Notes: generated by a model not told the origin, from the letters alone. A DNA stretch of 64,000 nucleotides from Sipunculus nudus (GCA_026874595.1 CM049311.1:54503676-54567675); one strand, 5' to 3'. Shown: positions 24,329 to 38,300, numbered from the stretch's first letter. Numbers and translations are program-made.

Positions 24329-24900
24329 GTGTGTGTGTTTGTGTAAAGACGTGTATGTGAATTTTATAATGTTATTTACAGAGAAACAGTCCCTCTCATG
24401 CTTAAGGACCTTGAAACAATAACCACGCTGCGAATACATATATGAAATGTTATTTGAAATAACGACTTTGTGCTTTCTGTATAATATTTAATATAGTACG
24501 GCGACGTATCCAGAACGATTGTCGCACGTGCTTGTTACACACATATGTTTATATACCGGGTTTGTTAGGGATACACACTCCAGCTATTTGTATTACTTGT
24601 ACCGAACGACCGGGGGACGTAAATATTTTATTCTATTACCAAGGGCTATTCACGTGCGTGTCTTCTCGGTGAGGAAGTACTACCTTACTGTGTAAAAAAT
24701 ACCAGAACCCCGGGGGTAAAGTGGAATCATATTACAAAATAAACTGACCCTTAGTTCGGGTACAACAATAGCAACATGTTTTTTTGTCTGCGTCTCATAT
24801 CGTGGGACCCAACAAGCCGAGGAGATTCTCTCAATGGGAGCGATCCGTGATTTAGTGCATGCTTATTATATGAAAAGTGTGTGTGATTGGGGCCGGGGTC

Positions 24901-24922
24901 GGGGGGGGGGGGGGGGGGGGGG
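24901..24922. repeat. Poly-G tract
   Basis: A G homopolymer of about 22 bases, followed shortly by a poly-A run at 24939-24950. Confidence 0.8.
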
Positions 24923-25269
24923 TCAGTACTGTGAGTAAAAAAAAAAAAAACCTTGTAATTTAATATCTCCAAACAAATATTCAACAGTAATTAATACAAG
25001 TGACATTGAACAAACCTACGTGTTACAATTAATTATATAAGGATATTAAATCCTTAAAACAACACAAACGTGTGTTAGCTTTCTATATAGTTGTTTCTTT
25101 TGTATAAGCCTGGCTTATATATATAGCACGTGTCAGATGTTAGACCAACGTGCCTAATTTAGACACGCAAGTATCCCTAGATCATGCAGCATGTATAGTT
25201 TCAGCAAAATTGACCGGACAATTGCTTTTACAAAAGTGAAAAAGACATCTTTGGATACTTGAACTTTTC

Positions 25270-25745
25270 TTCTCTCTGAGTACTACTACTATATAATAAT
25301 ATTACTACTATAATACTATTACTACTTCTACTACTACTACTACTACACTATATATACTTCTACTGCTACTATATATATTACTACTATACTGTTACTACTA
25401 GTACTCATACTACTACCACTATACTACTACTACTACTATTACTACTCTATGGATACTTCTACTTCTGCTACTACTATTTATACTACTATATATATATGTA
25501 TACTACTACTATTACATCTTCTACTATACTACTATACTTCTACTATTACTACTATTACTACTGGTATACTACTACTACTACTTCTGCTTTCTATAACCAT
25601 TACTTCCACTATACTATACTAGTTCTACTCTCATCACTATACTACTACTATACTATTACTACTGCCATATCACCATGCACTATTACTATACTTCTATTAC
25701 TATACTACCATATATAACTAATACTGATACCAATACTAATACGAC
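25270..25745. repeat. Degenerate (ACT)n array
   Basis: Nearly 480 bp are built of 'act', 'att' and 'tat' triplets ('tactactactac' types) with interruptions. The Tyr/Thr-rich open frame at 25496-25717 is a by-product. Confidence 0.9.
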
Positions 25746-25793
25746 GACTACGAAGCAGCTCGCTGCTTTTTTGTGACAGGCGTATTTTTATAA

Positions 25794-25796
<3 letters not shown>

Positions 25797-25857
<61 letters not shown>
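25797..25857. repeat. (TA)n microsatellite
   Basis: About 30 TA units. Confidence 0.95.
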
Positions 25858-25859
<2 letters not shown>

Positions 25860-26389
25860 TAAATTGCAATATTTTGGAAAAGGCGAAAGATTGCACACCC
25901 AAGCATTAAATTTAATGGAAACAAAATACAATAGCCATGGGCGGATACAGGATCTTATTAAAGGAGCCCAACATCCTGACACAGGAAAACGGGTGTACCG
26001 GGAGTGCCAGTAAAGTTTACACACACCTCTCGCCGATGTATAGGGAGGAATACGGCACCATTATATATAGAGCGTTTATATAATATTCTGTTTCTTAGCA
26101 CTTTTTGACTTACTCAACCTCAACCTCTCCCAGTCCAACCCTGCATTGTAGCTCATTAATGAGGGTATGGATTGTCTTTGAATTTTGTATGTATGTCAGT
26201 CTTAAATAGCCTTATCCATTCATTGTGTCAGACTATAACCTAACACCAAATGACACGTTCCACTTACGGTAAAGTTCGCAAATAATAGTAAAAAATTATT
26301 GGAACTTATTGATCGGATTTGGTTCAAATTTGACTAAGACATATATGTCTGCCTGTGGCACAATATTTATAACTTTCATATCAACTACA

Positions 26390-26632
26390 CTCAAAAAAAG
26401 ATTGGTTGAATCAACCAAAAAATTGGTTGATTCCAACCAATTAAATTGGTCAAAATATGTCCAAACAATTTATTGTTTAAAACAACCAATTTATTTTGGT
26501 CGTAATCAAACAATAGGTATTGGTCAAATCAACCTATATATTGGTCAGAGCAACCAACACAGCCGATCATTTAAACCAACAAAATTGGTCAGTTTGACCA
26601 CAATAATTGGTTATTCTCAACAATTTGTATAA
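26390..26632. repeat. Tandem TTGGT...ACCAA inverted-motif array
   Basis: About seven ~35-bp units carry 'ttggttgaatcaaccaa'-like mirrored words (ttggtcaaat, caaccaattt, ttggtcagag, caaccaac). Each unit is itself a small inverted repeat. The open frame through it is low-complexity. Confidence 0.65.
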
Positions 26633-26639
26633 TGTTATA

Positions 26640-28880
26640 ATGTTATAATCCCTTCCGGCAAGCCATTCTGAAAAATACCCCATCCCCCATCTCCGCCTCC
26701 GAAGTGATATGCATGCAGGCAATTGATAAATCGCACAAACTTGCACTGTTTGACACAGATGCATGTTAAAAAAACCCCACATTTTTGAACATCTGACTAT
26801 AGTCTGAGATCATGCAATTACTGTATAACAGGGCACGTGCGTACGCAGTTGCGCAGGACCACGACAGCGATGTCAAATAAAACTAGTTACTGGATATTTT
26901 TATGTAAGTACTCAAACATCAACATTTTCCTGGTTTGGTTTTATTCACTAAAAGTCACTTTGGATTCGCGTGTCATGGATCAGTCGTCATTATAGGAAAT
27001 GTAAAATGAGGCTGAGTTAGGTTTATTTGGTCTGTTTATGTATATCCCCATAGAGTCTGTATTTTATATTGATGCTCACACTGACAAAGGGCTATAAGGT
27101 GGTCGGTTAATGTTGACTGACTAGACGCTGAATGGGAGGTTTTGTGACATAATATGGTACAAATAAACATAACGGGAATAATAAACCTGAAAAATCCAAC
27201 CGACGTAAGGCGAAGGAAGCATTTCGAGTTAAAAATAAACGCAAAACTAGCATATTAACTGTGGCAGTGTTTTCACGGCACATATAACCGAGTGGTATGA
27301 TACAGTAGATTACCCCGGCGCATTACTTTTGCTGCGTTAACTGCCTGGTATTACATCATTATAATAAAAACGACATGTTATATTAGAACCCATGCGAGAG
27401 TTTTTCATACCCAGTAATCGGATAGAGGTTTTTATGGTGTATTAAGTGTTTCCCACAAGAGGCCCGGTATGGTGTGATGTATAAATGTCATTTAGGAAAA
27501 AACCTAGAGAAATATTATTGGTGCAGAGTGATACCGTACCTGATTAATGTCGGGTTTTCGTTCAGTTCTGAACCTGCCACGTCCGCGATTTCTGATCCAT
27601 GCCTACACGTTGTGGGAGTGAGTTTTTGAGAGTTTTTTATGGGGGGGGGGGAGGGGGGGTAAATGGTAAGAAAGAAACATACAAGGAGGACATGAAATCA
27701 CCCACACTCAAAGGTCAGGCAAAAACTAAAACGTCTCACTCTATACAAATAGAATGTTTTATCGACGGCCATGCTATTACAGGTATATTTATGCTATCAG
27801 CAAGAAGTTGTGAGAGCACACAAATCCCCACCAGGATGAACCTCATCAAACCATGCTGTTTATAGGCCTATACAGCTGTCATGGTTCAACAAACAGATCC
27901 CAGGCCAGCTCCAGAACAAAGCCCATAGTAGCTATGGATATCTAGCTCTATCATATAATGAAATTACCGTATGTAACAATTTGATAGAATCCTTGGATTA
28001 TGAACAGCATGATTAAAACAGTGATTCTGACTAACTCTGTAATATCACTTTAATAAAACTTTTGCATACAGTTACTGTCAGACAAATCAAATAACCAAGG
28101 GTAAAACATATAATACCTCTCGCCACCTTGCAGAGGAGTGATGAGCCGTGCAGATATATTCATAATGGATACGGGTCAAAGAAAACACAGAAATGAAATA
28201 AATTCACTGTTACTGCATAATTAACAAAATCAAGCAAATATTAAACATGTCACACACTTAAATATGTTTTACTGAAGCCCGTGCATTGTTGAAATATTTA
28301 TAGGTGATGTAACATTTACAATATAGGCGTCAGATATATTACATAATGGTCACCCACAGTAATGATTTCAATCTAAAGTCGTGGGAACAAATCGGCACCG
28401 ACTAGAAAACCCGAGGAGCAGTGGTTATATAGGCCTACTTTTTGTGGGCATTATTATGAGATGAAGGGTATAAAAAGGTCATCTGAAGACAACAGTGGTA
28501 GACACCATGCTGAAGTAACATGCAGATTCAGATATTTGGATTTATTTTCTTCTTTTCGCACCTTGCTCCCGAAAAGGTGGCCCAGAGACTATACACTAAA
28601 AGGCACCAGAAATCAGAATTTACCGAGAGTAGATGATATAGACTTGGCTTAAATGTGGTATGTACATTATTATTTGGTTATTATATTGGGTTTCTTGCGC
28701 ATACATCGCTAAATGCCCTTTCCCTGTTTATTGAATTCGTGTGGAGATGCGGATGTAGCCATCAGTAAATGCTTGGTTAAGCACAATGCTCGCAATTATA
28801 TGTGAACTGTCATGTGTGACTCGGCGGCGGGTTTCAGGTGTGACACTAATGTAGCCGTAGTAACGACGGTGAATCACGAG
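26640..28880. other. Unassigned stretch
   Basis: A G-rich tract is at 27641-27658. Otherwise no tandem structure, exon with paired splice sites, or RNA gene was recognised. Confidence 0.35.
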
Positions 28881-29054
28881 CGTGAGTACTGAAGGTACGT
28901 GCGACATCGGCGAGGGCACCGGGGCACTGCATGGATGGAAGGTCAAAGTCGGCAAAACACTACTCACAGTACCAGTTAAAAATGATTTTGTTCAGCGCAG
29001 AGACATTCAGCGCTTTCATGTACAATGGCTGGCCATAGTCAGGAAGTTTCTCCA

Positions 29055-29850
29055 ATGTACATCGTCAATCAAGTCAAAGTCAACATGTGCTTTTCGTGTA
29101 CACTGTCACTCAGGTCTAAGTCAATATATGCCTCCCTTGTACACTGTCACTCGGGTCAAAGTCAATATGTGCCTCCCTTGTACACTGTAACTCAGGTCTA
29201 AGTCAATATGTGCCTCCCTTGTACACTGACACTCAGGTCAAAGTCAACATGTGCCACCCGTGTACACGTTCACCCATGTCAAAATCAATATGTGCTCTCT
29301 TGTACACTGTCATTCAGGTCAAAGTCAATATATGCCTCCCGTGTACACTGTCACTCAGGCCAAAGTCAACATGTGCCTCCCGTGTACACTGTTTCTCAGG
29401 TCAAAGTCAACATTTGCCTCCCATGTACACTGTCACTCAGGTCAAAGTCAACATGTGCCTCCCATGTACACGGTCACTCAGGTCAAAGTCAAAATGTGTC
29501 TCCCGTGTACACTGTCACTTAGGTCAAAGTCAACATGTGTCTCCCGTGTACACTGTCACTCAGGTCAAAGTCAACATGTGCCTCCCGTGTACACTGTTTC
29601 TCAGGTCAAAGTCAACATTTGCCTCCCATGTACACTGTCACTCAGGTCAAAGTCAACATTTGCCTCCCGTGTACACTGTCACTCAGGTCAAAGTCAACAT
29701 GTGTCTCCCGTGTACACTGTCACTCAGGTCAAAGTCAACATGTGTCTCCCGTGTACACGGTCACTCAGGTCAAAGTCAACATGTGCCTCCCATGTACACT
29801 GTCACTCAGGTCAAAATCAGCATGTGCCAACCGTGCACACTGTCATGGTG
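29055..29850. repeat. 41-bp minisatellite, ~19 copies
   Basis: The unit contains 'tgtacactgtcactcaggtc', 'aaagtcaacatg' and 'tgcctcccg'. Period 41 is measured between successive 'aggtcaaagt' words (29521, 29562 and so on). All three plus-strand frames stay open over 300-650 bp because the unit contains no stop in any phase and 41 is not divisible by 3; each frame repeats the same 41-residue cycle. This explains the overlapping 100-217-codon frames; I do not call a protein. Confidence 0.9.
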
Positions 29851-29857
29851 TGATGTG

Positions 29858-30998
29858 AGATGATGTGAGTAGATACAACTCAGGATTAACGTCAGGTAAT
29901 GGGATGGTGTGAGTGGATACAAATCAGGAATTAACGTCAGGCAATGGGATGATGTGAGTGGATACACATCAGGGATTAACGCCAGGCTATCGGGTGGTGT
30001 AAGAGGATACACATAAGGGATTAACGTAAGGCTATGGGATCGTGTGAGTGGATACACATCAGGGATTAACGCCAGGCTATCGGGTGGTGTAAGAGGATAC
30101 ACATTAGGGATTAACGTAAGGCTATGAGATCGTGTGAGTGGATACACATCAGGGATTTACGTCAGGCTATGGGATGGTGTGAGTGGACACACATCAGCTA
30201 TAGGATCTTATGAATGGATACTGATCTGGGATTAACGTCAGGCTTTGGGTTGGTGTGAAAGGATCCAGATCAGGGATTAACGTCAGGCTAAGGGATCGTA
30301 TGAATGGATACAGATCAGGGATTTACGTCAGATTATGGGATAGTGTGAGTGGATACCAATCAGGATTAACGTCAGGCTACTGGATCGTGTGAGTGGATAC
30401 AGATCAGGGATTAACGTCAGGCTATAGGAAGATATGAGTGGATACAGATCAAAGATTAACGTCAGGCTATGAGATGATGTCAGTGGATACACATCAGGGA
30501 TTAACGTCAGGCCAAGGGATGGCGTGAGTGGATACACATCAGGGATTAACGCCAAGCTATAGGATCTTATAAATGGATACAGATCTGGGATTAACGTCAG
30601 GCTGTGGGTTGATGTGAAACAATCTAGATCAGAGATTAACGTCAGGCTAAGGGATCGTGTGAATGAATACAGATCAGGGATTTACGTCAGACTATGGGAT
30701 AATGTGAGTGGATACCTATCAGGGATTAACGTCAGGCTATTGGATCGTGTGAGTGGATAGAGATCAGGGATTAACGTCAGGCTGTAGGATGGTGTGGGTG
30801 GCTACAGATCAGAGATTAACGTCCGGCTATGGGATCTTGTGAATGGATACAGATCAGGAATTAACGTCAGGCTATGGGAAGATGTGAGTGGATACAGATC
30901 AAAGATTAACGTCAGGCTATGAGATGATGTGAGTGGATAAAAATTAGAAATTTATGTCAGGCTATGAGATGATGTGAGTGGATAAAAATAGGGGATTT
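29858..30998. repeat. 45-bp minisatellite, ~25 copies
   Basis: The unit contains 'agggattaacgtcaggctat' and 'gtgagtggatacacatc', with period 45 (for example 29971 to 30016). As 45 is divisible by 3, minus-strand frames give a 15-residue repeat ('YPLTRSHSLTLIPDV'). It lies only a few bases from the 41-bp array, with no sequence relation between the two units that I can see. Confidence 0.9.
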
Positions 30999-32396
30999 AC
31001 GTTTTTAACACTCCGGGTTGTGATATTTCTATAGATATGGCTCCGTTGCATGTCAGGAATCAATACCCACATATAAAGGGTCAAAGTCTGAGCAGTTCTG
31101 ATTTATTCTGGGTTCTTATCAGTTGGAAAGTGTTAATAGACAGGTGCTATCTTGGCCACAAATCCTATCCAATCTTTATTTGTTTATTAGAAAAGTACAC
31201 GATTTCTGTAGGGGATTGTGTGTGGGCGACCAGGTTTAAAGCAATATATAATGCAGTGTAATTAGGATATACATGTACAATCTTAAATTATAAGATTTCC
31301 CTTTATCTATATATATATACATGTACATGTATATTGATGCTTCCTTCACTCTAAGTGGAGTCAATGCGCCCCCCCCCCCCCTCCCTTACATGAGACATAT
31401 GATCCGCCGCTGATGTCACGACGGGAGGTGTGAGAATCAGCGGGGAAGCCTCAATAATTCAAGATAGACACACTGAACTATGTCAAAGTACCATATGATA
31501 AATTTATCGTGCCATGACCCACACCAGAAAACAATGGTATTTTTGTTCCATTTATTGCAACGAGTGACTTCAGATTTTGCCGTTTAATGGTGACATATAT
31601 ATCATAGCATGTGTGATGTCAGAATTATCATTCCTGTGAGGTATGACATTAACAAATCATGCGATATACTTGACACCTCATCAATCCCACATAAATCAAT
31701 GTAATATCTGATAATAATGTTTTACCCTAACCCATGTTTCATAACGACACGCATATTAACATGAGAAAATTCTTTGCTTCTCTTTCGATATCAGACATTT
31801 CCAACGGATCACCAATACCGCACTCCTTCCATAGTCAAACGTGTAGCCCATTAAGTAAAAAGAGAAGTTAGTGTTAATTTAACTTAGGCAAAAAAGGATA
31901 TGGTTCTCAGGCATTTTTTCAGAAATCTGGGGTTTTTTTTATTATCTTTTTAGTATTTTTCGATAAGTATGTCATATGATCAGGGAAAAACATGATAATA
32001 ACATAATTTGTTAAAGCACTACATAACTAAGGAAAACTTATCAAATTTGCATTATTTAAATTTTTGAAAGATGAAAATCAAAATAAAAATTTTTGACACG
32101 GGAGGTAATATTCACGCGGGCGGCGCCTGAGAACCATACCTTTTATTGTTTTTGGCCTTAAATCTATAGGTTTCCATCGCCATGTCTGCCTTTGTCATAG
32201 GCAAACGGTTTCCCCACAAAATATGGAAGATGAACGCTTGCCTATATTTAACCTCAGTCGCCGATACCAGGCGTTAAATACAACTAAAATATATTATAAG
32301 TATCGCCAAAAAAACTTAAAAGTTGTATGTCGGTTTTGTCATTGGACCTGTCGTTGAATTACATTAACCTTGTCACTTCAGTCTTGATCGAGACTA
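30999..32396. other. Unassigned stretch
   Basis: A TA/CATG-rich patch is at 31305-31335 and a C run at 31370-31381. No convincing exon. Confidence 0.35.
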
Positions 32397-32476
32397 ATGT
32401 CATTTGAGTTTGCGAGGAAGCGCCAGAGTGCCAGAGCAACACATTTTAAGACGTACACGTGTGTAGCACGTTTGAG

Positions 32477-32484
32477 TGACGTCA
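32477..32484. promoter_or_regulatory. CRE-like palindrome TGACGTCA abutting a Kozak ATG
   Basis: TGACGTCA is followed two bases later by ATGG, giving a combined TGACGTCACCATGG. It could be a promoter element of a short-leader transcript or could simply provide the Kozak context. Confidence 0.3.
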
Positions 32485-32486
32485 CC

Positions 32487-32553
32487 ATGGATTTGTCAGT
32501 CTTCATGTCATGCAGTGATATACTGGTAGCAGGTGTTCAGAGATTTCTCCTCA
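32487..32553 (+). CDS. Candidate first exon of the Notch-like gene
   Basis: ATG in a strong CACCATGG context starts 22 codons (MDLSVFMSCSDILVAGVQRF and two Leu) and stops at a consensus donor A/GTAAGTAT in phase 1. The Ig exon at 43110 needs exactly a phase-1 donor. The N terminus is only weakly signal-peptide-like, and the intron would be 10.5 kb of repeats. Another first exon could lie unseen in between or upstream. Confidence 0.3.
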
Positions 32554-32832
32554 GTAAGTATGAACTTCACGCATCTGGCCGTCAAACCCACTCAGCTGTG
32601 GTGGCTCCGTATACACCTACCGGCGTTTTCAGGCCGTCAATGACGTTATGCCGGGACGCTTTAAAGCACTGTTCTTGACACCCAGTTTCCCACGGTTTGT
32701 ACTTGATCATCAACAATAGATGTGCAGCTTTTATACCGGGAGTAAAGGGGCTGATCGATTTGTGGTTATTAACAGTTATCGATTCTTGAGGACTAGGTTC
32801 ACAACACTGCTGTTGTATTTAACGGTACATTT

Positions 32833-33800
32833 TAGCTCAGCAGACTGAGTCATCTGAGCTATAACGATCACTCTTTGTCTGTCGTGCCGTCCCTTAACTA
32901 GGCTCAAATCGTAACCGCCAGACCTGGAATCTTCTCGTTTGACATGCAGGGGGGTCCATGAAAAATCTCATTGTAAACCTGAAATAAGGTCTCTGTTACA
33001 CATATCCTTAGAACTATGGGGCTCAGAAGAACCCTGCAGAATAATGCATTGATCACCATGATTCTTTGCATGGATATTGATCATGGAGTGTTTCATCAGT
33101 TTCAGCAGACTGGTGGCGCCTACTGTATTTTATCGATTTTTTTCTCTATTTTTGAGACCTTAAAAGATGCGGTCATCTGTTAACAGGGCACAAATCGTAA
33201 TCGCTGGACCTGGAACCTACTACCTTTGGATCCAGAGTGGTCAATGAAAAGTCTCTTTGGAAACCTGGAATCAGGTCTCTGTTACTCATATTCTTCAAGA
33301 TATGGGGCTCCGAAGTACCCCCCCCCCCCCCCGAATAATGAAAAGTTTGATACAAAAGCTCAAGTATCTAAACAATTAATGCATTGAACACCATGATTAT
33401 TTGCATGCATATATTCATCATGGACTATTTCATCAGTTTCTGCAGACTGGTTAGGCCACCTAAATTTTATTTTTAGAATATATACGCATTTTTAACTCTT
33501 ATTTTTTACCTATAAACTATGAACTATGGGGCCCCGGAAGTACCCCCAGAGTAATTACAATTTTGTTACAAAGGTTCCAGTATCTGAACAACTAATGCAT
33601 TGAACAGTCACTGTGCACCATGATTCTTTGCATGCACATTCATCATGGACTGTTTTATCAGTTCCTGCAGACTGGTGAGATCACCTGAATTTTTTTAAAA
33701 GAATATTTACGCATTTTTTTCTCTATTTTTTTAGTTGATCTTTTAGACGATCCTTGTTGAACTGTTTGACTATACAGTTCTCATGAGGCATTGGCAAAAA
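32833..33800 (+). repeat. Dispersed element related to copies A-C, with ~350-bp tandem units
   Basis: It begins TAGCTCAGCAGACTGAGTCA then TCTGAGCTATA, the family hairpin. Units with 'aatgcattgatcaccatgat', 'tttgcatg' and 'gcagactggtggcgcc' recur near 33040-33120, 33378-33450 and 33593-33675. Related fragments are at 50450-50900, 52920-53060 and 56230-56780. Confidence 0.6.
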
Positions 33801-34313
33801 AGACGAACGACCCTTAACTTTTACTAATTGCACAATATGCCAAGGAATATATTAATACGAAATAACTCGTTCACACGTATTTATTTTCAGTCAGTGCTGG
33901 TAGTCCTGACCGTCTATATGCCAACGTAAAGTACAGTTTTTTGTTCCTTAAAGAGGAGATCGACACAAATAGACTTATGATATATATTGCATTTACCAGT
34001 TTATGTCTTTTAAAGGATGAATCCCGTGTTCATCAAACAAACTCCTTCACATATGATTAATTTTACATTTCAGTTTGTGATGGAAAGCGCAACAGTGCTG
34101 ATAATTCCACTTTTATTATGGCCCCATTGCTGTAATTATTATTTAATAGTTTGAATGACTCGGTTTGGTATATCAACATGTAGAGCCAGTAGCAAAATTT
34201 ATGTATAGATTGTATCATTTCTTTCCAAACAAGGAAAATACTAGTATAGGCCTACTGCTAATATACTACTTTTGCTGCTGATGTTGCCGCCGCTGCCGCC
34301 TATAATAACAATA

Positions 34314-34444
<131 letters not shown>

Positions 34445-34862
34445 TAAAATAACAATAATATTTAATAACAGAAAAATAACTACAGATGTAATATTAAAAA
34501 TATACCTGTATATACATATAAAGATATACAGTTGAAGATTGCAGGAGGTCCATTAGAGCTGGGAAAGCTATTTACTTCTATTTATTCAGCGCGTCAAAAC
34601 AAATGATAACCACTGCACGGGACATAGAACTGCATACAATCGGAATTTACCTCCCGTTAAATAGATAAGCACTTGTTCTAAACACGACCCCAATCCCATA
34701 TTTGACACTTGACTCACCGACTGTTATAAATCAGTCAACTCAGGATGTCATGTTAGGCGACCTTTTAACGGCTTTATCTGTTAAAACTGAGCTGCCCGAA
34801 CATGCAGCATTAACAAGTGCTCTTGTTCTTTAATTACGTGGCACTCCTGTGAAGGTGTGATT

Positions 34863-37502
34863 ATTAGCTCAGCTGACTATAAGTCATCTGAGCTATAGTC
34901 GTGGTCCATTGTCCGTCGTCCGTCCGTCTGTCCGTCCGTCCGTCCGTCCGTCCGTCCGTAGATGTGGCACGTTTTGAAACCATAAGACCTAGGAATCCAA
35001 AATTCGGCATAATGTTAGATGTCCCCAAGATCTCCTACTAAGCCGAAAACTGGGTCTTTGCAACTTCGTTCCTTTGAGAAATTAAGGAAAAACCTCAATT
35101 TTATATTAAAAACCTATTTTCACACTTCAGGACTGCCTAATATCAAAACCACTCATCTGTTTTACCTCATATTTACCATAAATATTCCTCTATATAGTTC
35201 CTATGTACATGCCAGAAATTATGTCTGTATTATTTAATTTAAAAAAGTTATGGGCCCAAACATAATGCATTTTGTAAAAAATCAGGAAAGATATTTGATC
35301 ACTTAACACAAAAAATGTTAAAGCTATGGACCATTTTTCCAGTAATATAACTTTAATTAATCAAAATTAAATTGTATACCCAAAATTAGATGAAAATCTT
35401 TTAAATTTTTTAAAATATTAATAAAAATAAAAAATTGGTACCTTAAATTTTGCCCAACTTTGACCATGGCACGTTTTTTTCCTGTAAGTACTGTGGATTT
35501 AATTTTCACAGCATGTTTTTGTTAGCATTTCAACTGTTAACACCAAAAATTTGAAACCAGTTGATCAAAAACTGTAGATTTTAATCAAGTTTTCAAGCAC
35601 CATGTAACATATTGTTTACATCAAGCTAGTATTATGCAGTTTGCAAGAGCTCAGCTCCCCAGCTTCAGCTCTTAGTTCCTTAAATTCGGCATACAGTTAG
35701 ATGTCTCCAAAATCCCCTACCATGCCAAGAATTTGGTCACTAGGACTTAATACCTTCGAGATATTAATGAAAAACTTCATTTTTCAATTAAAAACCCATT
35801 GTTACACTTCAAGACTGCCTAATATCAAAACCACTGATCTGACTTTAATCATAAATAATATACATATTTTTCATTCTCTATGCACATGCCAGAATGATGT
35901 CAGTATTGCTTAATTGTTTTAAGTTATGGGCCCAAACATAATGCACTTTGTAAAAAATCAAGAAATATATTTACTCCCTTAACAAGGGCATTGCTGAAGC
36001 TAGAGATTTTTTTTGTCAGGGATGTAACATTATTTATCAAGATTCAATTGAATACCCAAAATTAGTTCTGAATTTTTCAAATTTTATAAGTTATTAGTAT
36101 AAATATAAAATTAGTACCTTAAATTTTGCCCAACTGTGACCATGGCATGTTTGTTTCCCGTGAGCACTGTTGATATAATTTTCATATCATGCACACATAA
36201 GGATTTCAGCTTTTTAGTTTAGAAAGCTGAAAGAAATTGGCCAAAAATTGTAGCTTTTATTAATGTTTTTTATGAGACCCTGTCAGACTTTGGCTCTCTC
36301 CAGCCCCTCTTGAGTCACCTGTATGTTGACCTTGTTGACCTTTCATCAAATTATGCACGCTTGAGGTGAGGCATACAGGAATCCAGGCAGCTTATGGCCA
36401 GCCACAGTTGATCCAGGTGTCCAACCCAACTCATCTAGTAGTTTTAACCAACAACATAACAATAAACAATAAATTAATAAATTTTTATTGGTTTTTAATA
36501 ACAAATTAAAGAAAAATAGAAAAGGAATTTGTTAGTTTATAATAACAGGAAATTAACTTGCAGTTACTGATGATATAAGAATCTTGTATCGATGGGTAGA
36601 ATGTCACATATTCCAAACAACACCATGCAGTCACCTATGGCATTTTTCAGTTCAATTTTAATGATAAAGAAGTAAATCATATTATTCATTACTAATCATT
36701 AGGGATCATATGAAGGAAATTAATGATAGACAAAGAAGCAGTTGATAATATTAATCTAGATTCCCACTGTGTCTAGTGTGTACATTGATGTGAAATTAGT
36801 CCAAAATGAATTTTTTACAGTTATTTTTTAATATAAATAAAAGCCATAAAACCAGGTACTTATGATCATTATTTAAATGTGTGAATTTTGTATATTCTGG
36901 ATTCTCAACATCATTGTTTGGTGAAAACTGAATAAATACCAGACATGGTGCGAATACTTTGTAATTGTATTTAAATACGAATATGATTATATACTCCATT
37001 ATAAAATTTCTTGCATAAAGAATGGGAATTCAGGTAAAAATGAAAGTATATGAATGCTCGTGCAAATACTTTCAAAATGTATTCATGAGTGCATTCATGA
37101 ATATATTCTTTAATATTATTTTAATAATCATATCAGTTATATTTCATTTTAAAAAATCATATGATTCTCTTATTATTTTTAATAAAAATTATATTTGGGA
37201 CAATATTTGTAATTTTTTTTAATAAATAGTTAAACTCTTATATTATATGTTCTGCTTATAAGTTATATGGCCAAGTCAAAATCTGTGTGACAATAGTACT
37301 CCATTTGTTAATAAAATAATTGAAATCAATCCTCTTCCCTGTCTCCAAAGGTACTATCAAAATCATACATAAGCTAAACAACAACAACTCATAATACAGC
37401 TTATATAAATTACCACACAAAACCAGTATGTGCCTCATTTCTAAATAATATTTTTTTATCATATATAACATTTGAGCGTCGTGACCCATAGGTCCCTTGT
37501 TT
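34863..37502 (+). repeat. Dispersed element, diverged copy C
   Basis: It has the same head hairpin, (GTCC)n stretch, internal phrases ('cttcaggactgcctaatatc') and tail (GACCCATAGGTC then CCTTGTT) as copies A and B, but with many differences and a different distal part (36450-37480). That distal part matches inverted copy D instead. This shows at least two subfamilies sharing ends. Confidence 0.75.
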
Positions 37503-38027
37503 TTTTAAGTTTCTGATCATGCCCTGACATTGTTGACTCAACTTAGCTTTATTTATATATTGTTTCAAGTTCCCGATGCTCCCCCCCCCCCCCGGGATAC
37601 CCCCCCCCCCCCCCCCCGACATTAAAATCAGATGGAACGCAGTGACAGCTAATGAGGGCATACCTCCGCCTACCATAATCAGCCCGATCAAATTTATAAA
37701 TGGTTTACTTTGCTGATGTCACATATGTCCATGACATTTCGTGTAAATCAGGGTGGTTTATTTTTGAGTAATCCTTTTAAAACACAAGTTAGCAAACAGA
37801 CACAGGTGAAAACTGTAATGTTCTTGTATTTGTATAAAATATAAGAACTAAGGAAAATGTTCACAGACGTTTACTCGCGCTGCCAATATGGCGACCGCCA
37901 TAAATCACTCCGCCACATACCAACACATGTATCGAGTATAGTAATGCGGGCATTACGCATAACAAAGTAGTCCACGTCTTGACACTACAGAAACGTAACC
38001 TCCATCGAAGAGTAATAAAACTAGCTG

Positions 38028-38300
38028 AACCTTTCCATGCAGCCAACTATAATTGCTTGGACTCTGGTGAAAACGTAACCACCTTGGCAAAGTTATAAAT
38101 TAGCATTACATTTCCATGCAGCGAACTATAACTGCTTGGACACAGGTGAAAACATAACCGACTTGGCAGAGTTATAGCAGGTACCTTTCCATGCAGCCAA
38201 CTATAATTGCTTGGACACAGGTGAAAACTTATCCTCCTTGGCAGAGTTATAAACTAGCGGTACCTTTCGCAGCCAACTATAAATGCTTGGATACCATGCA
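38028..38300. repeat. ~77-bp tandem repeat, ~3.5 copies
   Basis: Phrases 'catgcagccaactataattg', 'cttggacacaggtgaaaac' and 'cttggcagagttata' recur at about 38036, 38114, 38189 and 38268. Confidence 0.85.

Noticed and set aside
29210-29863. 217-codon plus-strand open frame with repeating 'VHCHSGQSQHVPP' type residues
   Set aside because: The 41-bp unit has no stops in any phase, so all three frames are open; there is no start context, splice signal or non-repeat domain.
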